From: JAUXJB01 sp965226855
Lineage (GTDB): Bacteria > Myxococcota_A > UBA9160 > SZUA-336
Assembly: GCA_965226855.1 (NCBI GenBank)
Contig: CBDDEE010000031.1
Span: 124,001-188,000, forward strand
DNA length: 64,000 nt
Reading direction: 5' to 3'
Made by a program: the position numbers and the translations under genes. Below are positions 17,537 through 25,763 of this stretch, one piece after another. The notes below the pieces were generated by a model, which ran no database searches, was not told the DNA's origin, and was given only the letters and a program-made list of their open reading frames with translations. Numbering within the stretch: the first letter of the stretch is position 1; each line of letters starts with the position of its first letter.

Positions 17537-18448
17537 GTGCGCGTTGCCTCTCTCCTGCCGAGCAGTACCGAGATCGCCTGTGCCGTGGGCGCGCGGAGCC
17601 AGCTCATCGCCCGCTCGCACGAGTGCGACTTTCCCGCGGAGGTGCTGAGCCTGCCTTCACTCACCTCTGCGCGCATCAACGCAGGGGCACCCAGCCTCGA
17701 GATCGACAGGGACGTGAAGGCCCTGGTCGCGCAGGGCCTTTCGATCTACAACGTGGACGCCGAGCGACTTCGCGAGCTCGCTCCGCAGGTGATCCTGACG
17801 CAGACGCTCTGTGAGGTCTGTGCGATTACCCCGAGAGACCTGGAGCAGGCGCTCGAGGACTGGACCGGCCTCGCGCCCCGGCTCGTCTCGCTCGAGCCCT
17901 TGCGACTCGAAGACGTCTGGGCCGACATCGAGCGTGTCGGCGGGGCGCTGGACCTGGAGCGCGAGGGGCAGCAGCTCGCGGCCGGGCTGCGGACTCGGGT
18001 CGAGTCGCTGGCCGAGCAGAGCGCGCGCATGGCCGAACGTCCCCGCGTCGCGACACTGGAGTGGATCGATCCGCTGATGGCAGCGGGGAACTGGATGCCC
18101 GAGCTCGTCGAGCTCGCGGGAGGGCGAAACCTGTTCGGGCGCGCCGGCGAGCACTCCCCCTGGCTCGAGTGGGAGGAGCTCCGGAAGAGCGACCCAGAGG
18201 TGCTCCTGGTCCTGCCGTGCGGCTTCGGGCTCGAGCGGACTCGCGCGGAGCTCGGTCCCCTGCTCGATCGAGCGGGCTTCGCACAGCTGGACTGCGCCCG
18301 GAGCGGGCGGATCTACCTGCTCGAGGGCAACCAGTTCTTCAACAGGCCGGGACCGCGCCTGGCCGAGTCGCTGGAGATTCTGTGCGAGGTGCTGCACCCC
18401 CAGAGCTTCGAGTTCGGCCACGCCGGGACCGGCTGGCAAGCCCTGTAA
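17537..18448 (+). CDS. BtuF-like cobalamin-binding / ABC substrate-binding domain protein
   Basis: 303 aa, GTG start. MRVASLLPSSTEIACAVGA at the N-terminus, the LARSHECDFPAEV-like segment and LTQTLCEVCAIT are typical of the cytosolic 'cobalamin-binding protein' group related to BtuF/FepB periplasmic binding proteins. No signal peptide is present, unlike transport BtuF, and no BtuC or BtuD genes lie nearby, so direct import function is doubtful. The stop is followed at once by an intergenic repeat copy. Confidence 0.8.
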   Translation: MRVASLLPSSTEIACAVGARSQLIARSHECDFPAEVLSLPSLTSARINAGAPSLEIDRDVKALVAQGLSIYNVDAERLRELAPQVILTQTLCEVCAITPRDLEQALEDWTGLAPRLVSLEPLRLEDVWADIERVGGALDLEREGQQLAAGLRTRVESLAEQSARMAERPRVATLEWIDPLMAAGNWMPELVELAGGRNLFGRAGEHSPWLEWEELRKSDPEVLLVLPCGFGLERTRAELGPLLDRAGFAQLDCARSGRIYLLEGNQFFNRPGPRLAESLEILCEVLHPQSFEFGHAGTGWQAL

Positions 18449-18540
18449 TGTGGGACCCGGCCCGCGAGCGGTCGCGGGCCACCCACCTCCGCTCAAGCCT
18501 ACGGCCTTCGCTGCGCGCGCCAGCTCCGCTGCGCTTGCAT
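18449..18540 (+). repeat. Intergenic hairpin repeat, copy 1
   Basis: About 92 bp starting right after the stop of the BtuF-like gene, in that gene's orientation. Begins TGTGGGACC, has stem 1 GGCCCGCGA-GCGG-TCGCGGGCC (perfect 9 bp), then ACCCACCTCCGCTCAAGCC, hairpin 2 around GCCTACGGC, hairpin 3 GCGC..AGCTCCGCT..GCGC, and ends CTTGCAT. The stem differs from other copies by paired changes while the loop GCGG is kept. Confidence 0.85.
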
Positions 18541-18585
18541 GGCTGCATCGACGAACGTTGGTTCGTTAACTACCGCCAGCTGCGA

Positions 18586-19362
18586 CTACTTGCCCTTCCA
18601 CTGGGGTGGGCGTTTCTCGGCGAACGCCTTGGGACCTTCCACGAAGTCCTCGCTCTTCACCATCTCCGCGATCGCGGGATAGCGGCCAGTCTGCATGGCC
18701 TCCTGCAGGTCGGCGACGTCGAGACTGCGTGTCACGGTCTGCTTACTCGCGCGGATGGAAAGCGGGGAGCACTCCAGAATCTGCTCAGCCCAGGCGCGCG
18801 CGGACTTGAGTAGCTCCGCGTGGGGAACCACGTCGGTCACGAAGCCCAGCTCCTTTCCCTCCTGGGCGCCGACCCGACGACCGGTGAGAATCATGCCCAT
18901 CGCATGCTTGAGCGGGATCGTCCGCGGCAGCCGCTGCAGGCCGCCCGCTAAGGCAGCCAGACCGACGCGCGGCTCCGGCAACGCGAAGATGGCCTGCTCC
19001 GAAGCGATGATCAGGTCGCAGGCGAGTGCGATCTCGAAGCCTCCGCCCATGGCGACGCCGTTTACGGCCGCAATCAGCGGCTTCGCGAGGTCGAAGCGAG
19101 ACGTGAGCCCGCCAAAGCCTGCGCTCGGCTGCTCCCTACGCTCGCCAGACGCCTGGAATTTCAAGTCGTTGCCAGCAGAGAAAGCGCGATCCCCTTCTCC
19201 CGTGACGATGGCCACCCAGAGCTCCGGGTCAGCCGCAAAGTCGTCCCACACCTTGGCAAGCTCCCAGTTTGCCGGCGGGTGAAGGCTGTTCATCACTTCG
19301 GGGCGGGTGATGGTGACGGTCAGCACCCGGCCGTCGCGCTCGGTCTTGCAAAATTCGGACAT
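18586..19362 (-). CDS. Enoyl-CoA hydratase/isomerase family protein
   Basis: 258 aa crotonase. The oxyanion segment is AFSAGNDLKF and the active-site region reads GGGFEIALACDLIIASE with LPEPRVGLAALAGGLQRLPR; Glu is present in GGGFE and in PEPRVGL, so hydratase activity is possible. FSAGNDL in place of the more usual AGAD sequence suggests a divergent substrate. Convergent with the BtuF-like gene; the repeat copy and a short inverted repeat (ACGAAC-GTTG-GTTCGT, 18551-18566) lie between them. Confidence 0.9.
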   Translation of the reverse strand: MSEFCKTERDGRVLTVTITRPEVMNSLHPPANWELAKVWDDFAADPELWVAIVTGEGDRAFSAGNDLKFQASGERREQPSAGFGGLTSRFDLAKPLIAAVNGVAMGGGFEIALACDLIIASEQAIFALPEPRVGLAALAGGLQRLPRTIPLKHAMGMILTGRRVGAQEGKELGFVTDVVPHAELLKSARAWAEQILECSPLSIRASKQTVTRSLDVADLQEAMQTGRYPAIAEMVKSEDFVEGPKAFAEKRPPQWKGK

Positions 19363-19472
19363 TCCCCGCTGACCTCCTGATTGTCTCGGCCGATCATACC
19401 TCAGGAGAAGTGCCGACCGCGCCAGGGCCTCCCGCCTCGGCGCTGCGACCCTCGAGGCGCTAGCCTGTCGTC

Positions 19473-19943
19473 GTGCACAAGGGGGGTGCCTGGCTCGCCG
19501 CCGTTCTACTCGTCCTGCTCACGGGCTGCGACCGCCCTCCGCTGACTCCGGAAGCCCGCATTCGCGCGCTGTTCTCGGAGGTGGAGCAAGCTTCAAGGGA
19601 GCGGGATCTCGCCACCCTCCGCGACATGATCTCCGAGAGCTACTCGGACGAGAGGGGCCGCGACAAAGCGGACGTGAGCGCGATCCTGACAGCGTACTAC
19701 CTGCGCCGTGGATCGATCTACGTGCTCACGCGCGTCCGCAGCCTCGAGCTTCAGGAGAACGGGCGCGCGCGGGCGAGCGTCTTCGCCGGGCTGGCACGCG
19801 CACCGACCCTCGATTTCGGCGAGCTGAGCCGACCGCAGGCCGACATCTACGTATTCGACCTGGAGCTCGCGGAGGAAGAAGACAAGAACTGGCGGGTAAC
19901 ACGAGCAGCCTGGCGCCGCGCCCGCCCCGCCGACCTGACCTGA
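19473..19943 (+). CDS. Small lipoprotein of unknown function
   Basis: 156 aa, GTG start. The N-terminus is a lipoprotein signal peptide (LLVLLTGC, lipidated Cys at residue 19). The mature part has an NTF2/SnoaL-like feel: an N-terminal helical stretch (LFSEVEQASRERDLATLRDMISESYSDE) followed by beta-rich sequence ending NWRVTRAAWRRA. The fold is inferred from pattern only. Probably anchored in the inner or outer membrane facing the periplasm. Confidence 0.6.
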   Translation: MHKGGAWLAAVLLVLLTGCDRPPLTPEARIRALFSEVEQASRERDLATLRDMISESYSDERGRDKADVSAILTAYYLRRGSIYVLTRVRSLELQENGRARASVFAGLARAPTLDFGELSRPQADIYVFDLELAEEEDKNWRVTRAAWRRARPADLT

Positions 19944-20016
19944 CTAAGGAACAAGCCCTCAGAAAGTTCCGATTAAGGACCGTCCCTAAGTTCAGAGCCG
20001 GAGCTCGGCACCATCT

Positions 20017-20331
20017 TCACCGCGACCTCCGCTTCCAGGCGAAGCGCGACAGATCCACCCGGCCGCGTCGGTCGAACTCGACCCCCTCGTCTTCCAGGAG
20101 CTCGCGCTGCAGCTCGTCGGGACCGTCGACACCGCGCGGACTCACCTCCCCACGCCCGTTCAGCACCCGCTGCCACGGCACGTCGTCGCGCGAGAGCGCG
20201 TGGAGGGCGTAGCCCACCAGGCGGGCCTGGTTCGGCAGCCGCGCAAGCCAGGCGACCTGACCGTAGGTCGCAACCTTGCCGCGCGGTATGCGGCACACCA
20301 CGCGATAGATCCGTTCGTAGAGGCTTGCCAT
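20017..20331 (-). CDS. Alkyltransferase-like protein (ATL), MGMT family without active-site Cys
   Basis: 104 aa, only the DNA-binding domain of O6-alkylguanine transferases. The repair motif PCHR is replaced by PWQRV (about residues 52-56), the Trp substitution that defines alkyltransferase-like proteins. ATLs bind O6-alkylguanine lesions without repairing them and recruit nucleotide-excision repair. Other family parts are present: RIPRGKVATYGQVA (about 15-28) and LVGYALHAL. ATG at 20331. Divergent from mrp across an AT-rich spacer. Confidence 0.88.
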   Translation of the reverse strand: MASLYERIYRVVCRIPRGKVATYGQVAWLARLPNQARLVGYALHALSRDDVPWQRVLNGRGEVSPRGVDGPDELQRELLEDEGVEFDRRGRVDLSRFAWKRRSR

Positions 20332-20349
20332 AGTCGCGAGTCTACCCGG

Positions 20350-20384
20350 AGATAATCTTGACGGATTAGTATATTTTGATACCT
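20350..20384 (+). promoter_or_regulatory. AT-rich candidate promoter region of mrp
   Basis: The 81-bp spacer between the ATL gene and mrp contains a striking AT-rich block in a GC-rich window: TTGACG (20358-20363) and TATATTTTGAT (20370-20380). The -35-like hexamer is good, but no -10 box sits at the right distance, so only a general promoter or regulator-binding function can be suggested. Confidence 0.3.
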
Positions 20385-20412
20385 GTCGACCGAATCGCAG
20401 CGAGGAGCCCCC

Positions 20413-21510
20413 ATGAGCAGTGTGACCGAGGGTGAGGTACTGAACGCCTTGCGCCCGATCGAGGATCCGGACTTCCACCGCTCCATCGTCGATCTCGGCT
20501 TCGTGAAGAACATCGAGATCGACGGCTCCCGTGTCTCTTTCTCGATCGAGCTCACGACGCCGGCCTGTCCGGTCAAGGAGAAGTTCGAGGGCGCCGCGCG
20601 CGCGGCGGTCGGCGCGCTGGACGGCGTCGACGACGTCTCGGTGAACATGACCGCGCAGACGCGTGGTAGTGGCCACGAGGGCAAGCCCGAGGGCCTGCAG
20701 AACGTGCAGAACGCGATCGCGGTCGCGAGTGGCAAGGGCGGCGTGGGAAAGTCGACCGTCGCCGTCAACCTCGCGCTGGCGCTGGCCGCTGGCGGTGCGA
20801 AGGTCGGGCTGCTCGACTGCGACATCTACGGCCCGTCGATTCCGCTCATGCTCGGGATCCACGGTAGACCCGAGGTCACGAAGGAGAAGAAGATCATCCC
20901 GCTCGAGAGCTTCGGCCTCCAGCTCATGTCGATCGGCTTCCTCGCGGGAGAGAGCGGACCTGTCATCTGGCGCGGGCCCATGGTCCACGGCATCATTCGG
21001 CAGTTCCTGGGCGACGTGCGCTGGGGTGAGCTCGACTACCTGGTGCTCGATCTGCCGCCCGGTACGGGCGACGCCGTGCTCACGCTCACTCAGACTGCAC
21101 CGCTCGCGGGCGCGGTCATCGTCACGACACCACAAGAGGTCGCCCTGATCGACGCGCGCAAGGGGCTGCAGATGTTTCAGCGCGTGAACGTGCCGGTGCT
21201 CGGGATCGTGGAGAACATGAGCTACTTCGTCTGCGACGGCTGCGACACGCGGCACGCGATCTTCGGCGAGGGCGGGGGGGCGCGCGCGGCCCGCGAGCTC
21301 GGCACCGAGCTCCTCGTGCAGATCCCCCTCGAGCCGCAGGTGGTGGAGGCGGGCGACGCCGGAGAGCCGACGCTGATCTCCCGGCCCGACTCGGGCACCG
21401 CCGCCGCCATCCGCGAGCTCGCCGGGCTCGTGGCGCGCAGGCTCTCGGTCCTGAACACGGAGGCACCGCAAGTGCTGGACAGCAACATCCAGTGGGTGAA
21501 CACACCCTGA
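20413..21510 (+). CDS. mrp: Mrp/NBP35-family iron-sulfur cluster carrier ATPase
   Basis: 365 aa (ApbC/Mrp). An N-terminal MIP18/DUF59 domain (about 5-85, with TTPACPVKEKF) is followed by a deviant Walker A ASGKGGVGKST (about 105-115) and the CXXC pair in FVCDGC (C274, C277) that bridges an Fe-S cluster in the dimer. The protein loads clusters onto apo-proteins in the cytosol. The ATG follows GAGGAG. The cupin gene start overlaps its stop by one base, and thiD follows, giving a three-gene plus-strand unit. Confidence 0.94.
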   Translation: MSSVTEGEVLNALRPIEDPDFHRSIVDLGFVKNIEIDGSRVSFSIELTTPACPVKEKFEGAARAAVGALDGVDDVSVNMTAQTRGSGHEGKPEGLQNVQNAIAVASGKGGVGKSTVAVNLALALAAGGAKVGLLDCDIYGPSIPLMLGIHGRPEVTKEKKIIPLESFGLQLMSIGFLAGESGPVIWRGPMVHGIIRQFLGDVRWGELDYLVLDLPPGTGDAVLTLTQTAPLAGAVIVTTPQEVALIDARKGLQMFQRVNVPVLGIVENMSYFVCDGCDTRHAIFGEGGGARAARELGTELLVQIPLEPQVVEAGDAGEPTLISRPDSGTAAAIRELAGLVARRLSVLNTEAPQVLDSNIQWVNTP

Positions 21511-21833
21511 TGAAGGTCGTTCGCTGGGACTCCGTGGCTCACCGCTTTGCGTCGGAGAAGCTGCAGAAGGTGGGGCTGTTCGCCTCCGAGCGCTTCTTTC
21601 TCGACCTCTACTGCCTGGAGCCAGGCCAGTTACAGAAGACGCATGCGCATGACGGGTCCGACAAGGTCTATCTGGTGGCGGAGGGCGAGGGGCGCTTCCA
21701 GATCGGCGAGGACAGCCGGACTCTCGTCACCGGCGAAGCCGTCATGGCCGCAGCGGGGGAGCTTCACGGGATCACGAACAACTCGGGCGCCCGTCTGGTA
21801 GTCCTCACCCTGATGGCCCCGCCACCCGCCTAG
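21510..21833 (+). CDS. Small cupin-domain protein
   Basis: 107 aa single cupin barrel. Cupin motif 1 reads QKTHAHDGSDKVYLVAEGEG (about residues 33-52), giving the metal-binding HxH and Glu region, and motif 2 includes GELHGITNNSG with the last His. The function of such one-barrel proteins ranges from enzymes to sensors and cannot be assigned. ATG at 21510 shares its A with the mrp stop (TGATG), so translation is coupled; an in-frame start 18 nt upstream is less likely. thiD follows after 1 nt. Confidence 0.88.
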   Translation: MKVVRWDSVAHRFASEKLQKVGLFASERFFLDLYCLEPGQLQKTHAHDGSDKVYLVAEGEGRFQIGEDSRTLVTGEAVMAAAGELHGITNNSGARLVVLTLMAPPPA

Positions 21834-21834
21834 C

Positions 21835-22617
21835 GTGAAGAGCGCGCTGGCGATCGCCGGCTCAGATCCCAGCGGCGGGGCCGGCATCCAACTCGATCTT
21901 CAGGTCTTCGCGCTCCATGGTGTGCACGGAATGGCGGTTCCGACGGCACTCACCGTGCAGACGAGCGTCGGCATTCGGCGCTCTCTGCCCGTCTTCCCGA
22001 ACGTGGTCGGCGAGCAGCTGAGCGCTCTGCTGGAGGACATTAGCCCCGATGTCATCAAGATCGGCATGCTCGCGACCGACGACGTGCTGCTGCGCGTCTG
22101 TGCAGTGCTCGACCGCTTCCCGCTGCCGCGCATCGTCGACCCCGTGCTACGGGCCTCGGACGGCGCGTTCCTGCTGGAGCGCCGGGCGCTGCAAAACCTG
22201 GTGGAGCGCGTGATCTCCGGCGCCACCCTGGTCACGCCGAACCTGTCGGAGGCCGATGTTCTGACCGGGACCACGGACCCGGAGCGCGCGGCCCGTACCC
22301 TGCTGGAAATGGGCGCCGGCGCCGCCCTCATCAAAGGCGGGCACGCCGAAGGTCCAGCAGACGACTACCTGCTGACCCCGCAGGGCGAGTGCTGGATCGC
22401 CGGCGAGCGCGTCTCCGGGCGCAGTGTCCACGGCACCGGCTGTGCCCTCTCCTCGTCGATCGCCGCTCGCTACGCGCGCGGCGAGGGGCTCGAGGAGTGC
22501 GTACGCGGGGCCAAGCGCTGGCTCACGCAGGCGATTGCCGAGGCCGAGCAGCTCGGCAAGGGCCAGCTTCAGCTTCGCCTCCGACCGGACCGAGACTACT
22601 TGGAGCGTTCGACGTAG
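21835..22617 (+). CDS. thiD: Hydroxymethylpyrimidine/phosphomethylpyrimidine kinase
   Basis: 260 aa, GTG start 1 nt after the cupin gene. Ribokinase-fold kinase that phosphorylates HMP and HMP-phosphate in thiamine biosynthesis. Signatures: LAIAGSDPSGGAGIQLDL (about 5-22), VPTALTVQTS, VDPVL, and the C-terminal catalytic motif VHGTGCALSSSIAA, containing the anion-hole Gly-Thr-Gly-Cys. No other thi genes are nearby. Its last 22 bp overlap the end of convergent efp. Confidence 0.93.
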   Translation: MKSALAIAGSDPSGGAGIQLDLQVFALHGVHGMAVPTALTVQTSVGIRRSLPVFPNVVGEQLSALLEDISPDVIKIGMLATDDVLLRVCAVLDRFPLPRIVDPVLRASDGAFLLERRALQNLVERVISGATLVTPNLSEADVLTGTTDPERAARTLLEMGAGAALIKGGHAEGPADDYLLTPQGECWIAGERVSGRSVHGTGCALSSSIAARYARGEGLEECVRGAKRWLTQAIAEAEQLGKGQLQLRLRPDRDYLERST

Positions 22618-23162
22618 CGGAGCTCGCTGGGATCCACGCGGATCCTGTCGCCCGCCTCGATAAACGGGGGCACCTGAAGGCTCACGCCGTTCTCGAGCAC
22701 CGCGGGCTTGCTGGACTTGGCGGCGGTCTGGCCCCTGACGACGGGCTCTGCCTCGCGCACGCCGATCTCGACGGTCTTCGGCAGCTGCACGCCGATCGGG
22801 TTCCCGTCGAGCAGCTCCACGTGGATGCGCATGCCTTCACTGAGCCAGGGAGCCGCGTCCCCGAGCCCTTCTTTCGACAGGCTGAGCTGCTCGTAGCTCT
22901 CCGTGTCCATGAACACGGCCGTATCGGGCTCCGCATACAGATACTCCATCTCGCGGGCCTCGACGTGGGCCCGCTCGACGAACTGCGAGGCGGAGAACCT
23001 CACCTCTCGCTGGGTGCCGTCGAGCAGGTTGCGCAGCTTGGTTTGCACGAAGCCGCGCTTGTTGCCCGGCGTGCGGTGCTCGAACCGGAGCACGCGATAC
23101 GGAATCCCTTCGTGAACGATGGGAGTCCCTCGTCTCAGACTGGTCGCCTGGATCTCTGCCAT
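22596..23162 (-). CDS. efp: Elongation factor P
   Basis: 188 aa, three beta-barrel domains as in EF-P; relieves ribosome stalling at polyproline. The domain I loop reads HRTPGNKRGFVQ with Lys35 near its tip, so the modified residue, if any, is probably a Lys. No EpmA/B or EarP gene is in the window, so the modification route is open. The C-terminal domain includes KTVEIGVREAEPVVRGQTA and GVSLQVPPFIEAGDRIRVD, typical of the family. Its 3' end overlaps thiD by 22 bp in convergent orientation; mpl ends 5 nt upstream of its start. Confidence 0.95.
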   Translation of the reverse strand: MAEIQATSLRRGTPIVHEGIPYRVLRFEHRTPGNKRGFVQTKLRNLLDGTQREVRFSASQFVERAHVEAREMEYLYAEPDTAVFMDTESYEQLSLSKEGLGDAAPWLSEGMRIHVELLDGNPIGVQLPKTVEIGVREAEPVVRGQTAAKSSKPAVLENGVSLQVPPFIEAGDRIRVDPSELRYVERSK

Positions 23163-23167
23163 CTTGC

Positions 23168-24598
23168 CTAGCCTTGCTTGAGCCTCGCGAGCAGGCGCTC
23201 CCAGATGCCGCCGAAGCCCCCGTTTGACATGATCAAAGCCACGTCCGCACCGGTCCGACCGCTCACGAGGTGCTCGATGATGTCATCCACCTCTGGAAGG
23301 AATTTCGCCTCCAGGCCGCGCTGTTCGAGCTCACCAACGACCCGTTCGGGCCGCAGTCGCTCTTCATCCGGAATCTGCTCCGGCCGAAATACGCCGGCGA
23401 GGATTATCGCATCTGCGCCGCTCAGCGCCTTGCTGAACTCCGCCTCGAAGTAGCGACGCCGACTGGTGTTGGTGCGCGGCTCGAAGACCGCCCACAGCTT
23501 GCGCTCGGGATAGCTGGCCCGGATGGCAGCGATGGTCTCGCGCACCGCGGTCGGGTGGTGCGCGAAGTCGTCGATGACGGCAAACCCGCTCTCATCGCCC
23601 CGCAGCTCCTGCCGACGGCGCACGCCCTGGAACTCCTCCAGCGCCTCGGCGGCCCGCTCTGGATCCACGCCCAACGCGTCGCTCACGGCCACCGCTCCGA
23701 CCGCGTTCTCAACGTTGTGGCGGCCGTAGAGAGGGAGCCGGATCCGCGACATGCGTCGGGTTTCTTTCCAGAGGGTGAAGCTCGTGCCGTCGGAGTCGAA
23801 TGCGACATCGCTCACGCGCCAGAGCGCGGGATCCCGGAATCCGTAGCCCTCAACCCTGGCTCGCGCGACGTCCAGCACTTCGCGGACGCTCTCCGCGTCG
23901 CTGGCCGCGATGATGCGCCCGTCCTCCGGCACCGCCGCTACGAGCTTGCGGAACTCGCCCTGGATCTGCGAAAGCGACGCGTAGATGTCGGCGTGGTCGA
24001 ACTCGCAGGAGGTGAGGAGCACCGTACGCGCGGCGTAGTGTAGGAACTTCGGCGTCTTGTCGAAGAATGCCGTGTCGTACTCGTCGCCCTCGATCACGAA
24101 GTGCTCACCCCGACCGAGTCGTACGCTGCCGCCGAGATTCCGCGCGACCCCGCCGACGAGGACGCTCGGGTCCTTCCCCGCATGGGTGAGGATCCAGCCG
24201 ATCATGCTGGTCGCGGTCGTCTTGCCGTGCGTGCCCGTCACGACGACGCTGTGCTTTCCACGCATGAAGAAGAGCTGCACCGCGTCGGGGAAGGAGAGGT
24301 AGGGCAGGCCGCTGTCGATGGCGGCCCGCGCCTCCGGGTTGTCCACGCGCACCGTGTTTCCGATCACGACCAGATCCGGAGGCTCGCGCAGCACGTGGTC
24401 CGGCACGTAGCCCTTCTGCACCTCGATCGCCGCGTCGCGCAGCTGATCGCTCATGGGCGGGTAAGTATCGAGATCGCTCCCTGTCACGCGGAAGCCCTGA
24501 TCCGCGAGCATACAGGCCAGCGACCCCATACCCGTCCCCGCCACCGCGATCAGGTGGATATGGCGAATCGTCTCGAGCGGTGGCAGCTCAGGCGGCAA
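23168..24598 (-). CDS. mpl: UDP-N-acetylmuramate:L-alanyl-gamma-D-glutamyl-meso-diaminopimelate ligase
   Basis: 476 aa Mur-ligase family enzyme for murein-peptide recycling: it joins recovered tripeptide to UDP-MurNAc. The N-terminal Rossmann part has IAVAGTGMGSLACML with GSDLDTYPPMSDQL, features that separate Mpl from MurC. The ATP site is VTGTHGKTTATSMIG (about 119-133). TTG start at 24598, overlapping the serine hydrolase gene by 11 nt. Downstream of ldcA and the serine hydrolase on the same strand, it forms a peptidoglycan-recycling group. Confidence 0.93.
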   Translation of the reverse strand: MPPELPPLETIRHIHLIAVAGTGMGSLACMLADQGFRVTGSDLDTYPPMSDQLRDAAIEVQKGYVPDHVLREPPDLVVIGNTVRVDNPEARAAIDSGLPYLSFPDAVQLFFMRGKHSVVVTGTHGKTTATSMIGWILTHAGKDPSVLVGGVARNLGGSVRLGRGEHFVIEGDEYDTAFFDKTPKFLHYAARTVLLTSCEFDHADIYASLSQIQGEFRKLVAAVPEDGRIIAASDAESVREVLDVARARVEGYGFRDPALWRVSDVAFDSDGTSFTLWKETRRMSRIRLPLYGRHNVENAVGAVAVSDALGVDPERAAEALEEFQGVRRRQELRGDESGFAVIDDFAHHPTAVRETIAAIRASYPERKLWAVFEPRTNTSRRRYFEAEFSKALSGADAIILAGVFRPEQIPDEERLRPERVVGELEQRGLEAKFLPEVDDIIEHLVSGRTGADVALIMSNGGFGGIWERLLARLKQG

Positions 24599-25763
24599 GG
24601 AAGGCCTCCCAGATCAGGTCGTGAACCTGCGGCCGCAGCTCGAAGCGGCTGCGCTTGGCGACGAGGTGCACGCGGTTGGACAGCATCACGACCACCCAGC
24701 TGCGAGGGAGATCGATCCACAGGCTCGTACCCGTGAAGCCCGTGTGCCCGATCGAGCGGGGCGAAAAGTAGCGTCCAGACGTCGAGCGACCGGGAGTCGG
24801 CGTATCCCAGCCGAGCGCCCAGTCGCTGCCCGGCGTGAGCTCCTGCCGACGAAAGAACTCGCGAGCGACCTCTTGCGAGAAGAGCTGACTCTCTCCGCGA
24901 TCGGCGGCGAGCATCTCCTTTGCAAAGCGGAGCACGTCCTCCGCCGTTCCGAACAGCCCCGCGTGCCCCGCCACGCCGCCCATGGCCCAGGCATTCGGAT
25001 CATGGACCTCGCCCCAGACGACCTTGTCGCGCCAGGGGCAGTCCTCCGTCGCGGCAATCTTCGCCCGTGCGGCGCGGAATGGTATCGGATTGAAGTCCGT
25101 ATGCGTCATCCCGAGGGGCTCGTAGATGCGCCGCTTGCAGAACGAGTCGAGCGGCTCCTGGGCCAGCTCCGTCACAATCTCGCCCAGCACGATGAAGCCG
25201 AGGTCCCCGTAGACGGACGCCGCTGCCGGCTCGTGAACGGGCGCGCCGCGCAGGATCCGACTCACGATCGAGTCCCGACCCGAGGGCGTGGCGAGGAGCC
25301 GCTCGCCGGAGCGCCGCTCGCGCTCGCGCAGGTCGGCGTGGTAGGCGCGCCAGGGGCGCAGCCCCGAGCAGTGAGCCAGGAGGTGGCGCACGCTGATCTT
25401 CTCCTTGCCGTGCTCCGCGAAGGCGGGCAGCACGTCCATGACGGGCTGGTCGAGCGCGAGCTTCTGCTCCGCCAGCAGGAGCATCAGCGCGGGCGCGGTT
25501 GCCATGACCTTGGTGAGCGAGGCCAGGTCGTAGACCGTATCCGGCTGCACCTCGTGACGCTCCGGCGCCAGGACCGCGGCGCCGTGCACTCCGCGGTAGC
25601 GGAGCTCCTCGCCGGCGTGCAGTCGACTCCCCGGTGCCTCGGTGCTCGCTCCGCTGGGCAGCACCGACTCAATCACGGCGCCCGGGAGCTCTCCCTTCTG
25701 GATCGCTCGATCGACCGTGCGATCGACCTTCGCGAGCTTCTTTCGTACGGCGGCCAATCTCAA
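24588..25763 (-). CDS. Serine hydrolase, class C beta-lactamase/D,D-peptidase family
   Basis: 391 aa. Active-site SxxK motif is S-L-T-K in DLASLTKVMATAP (about residues 85-97); the YxN position reads YGD in SVYGDLGFIVLGE; a HTG motif (IGHTGFTG) near the C-terminus stands for the KTG box. This matches the beta-lactamase/AmpH/EstB group acting on peptidoglycan peptides or esters. No signal peptide is evident, so a cytoplasmic recycling role beside ldcA and mpl is possible. TTG start at 25763 overlaps the ldcA stop (TTGA). Confidence 0.88.
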   Translation of the reverse strand: MRLAAVRKKLAKVDRTVDRAIQKGELPGAVIESVLPSGASTEAPGSRLHAGEELRYRGVHGAAVLAPERHEVQPDTVYDLASLTKVMATAPALMLLLAEQKLALDQPVMDVLPAFAEHGKEKISVRHLLAHCSGLRPWRAYHADLRERERRSGERLLATPSGRDSIVSRILRGAPVHEPAAASVYGDLGFIVLGEIVTELAQEPLDSFCKRRIYEPLGMTHTDFNPIPFRAARAKIAATEDCPWRDKVVWGEVHDPNAWAMGGVAGHAGLFGTAEDVLRFAKEMLAADRGESQLFSQEVAREFFRRQELTPGSDWALGWDTPTPGRSTSGRYFSPRSIGHTGFTGTSLWIDLPRSWVVVMLSNRVHLVAKRSRFELRPQVHDLIWEAFLAA

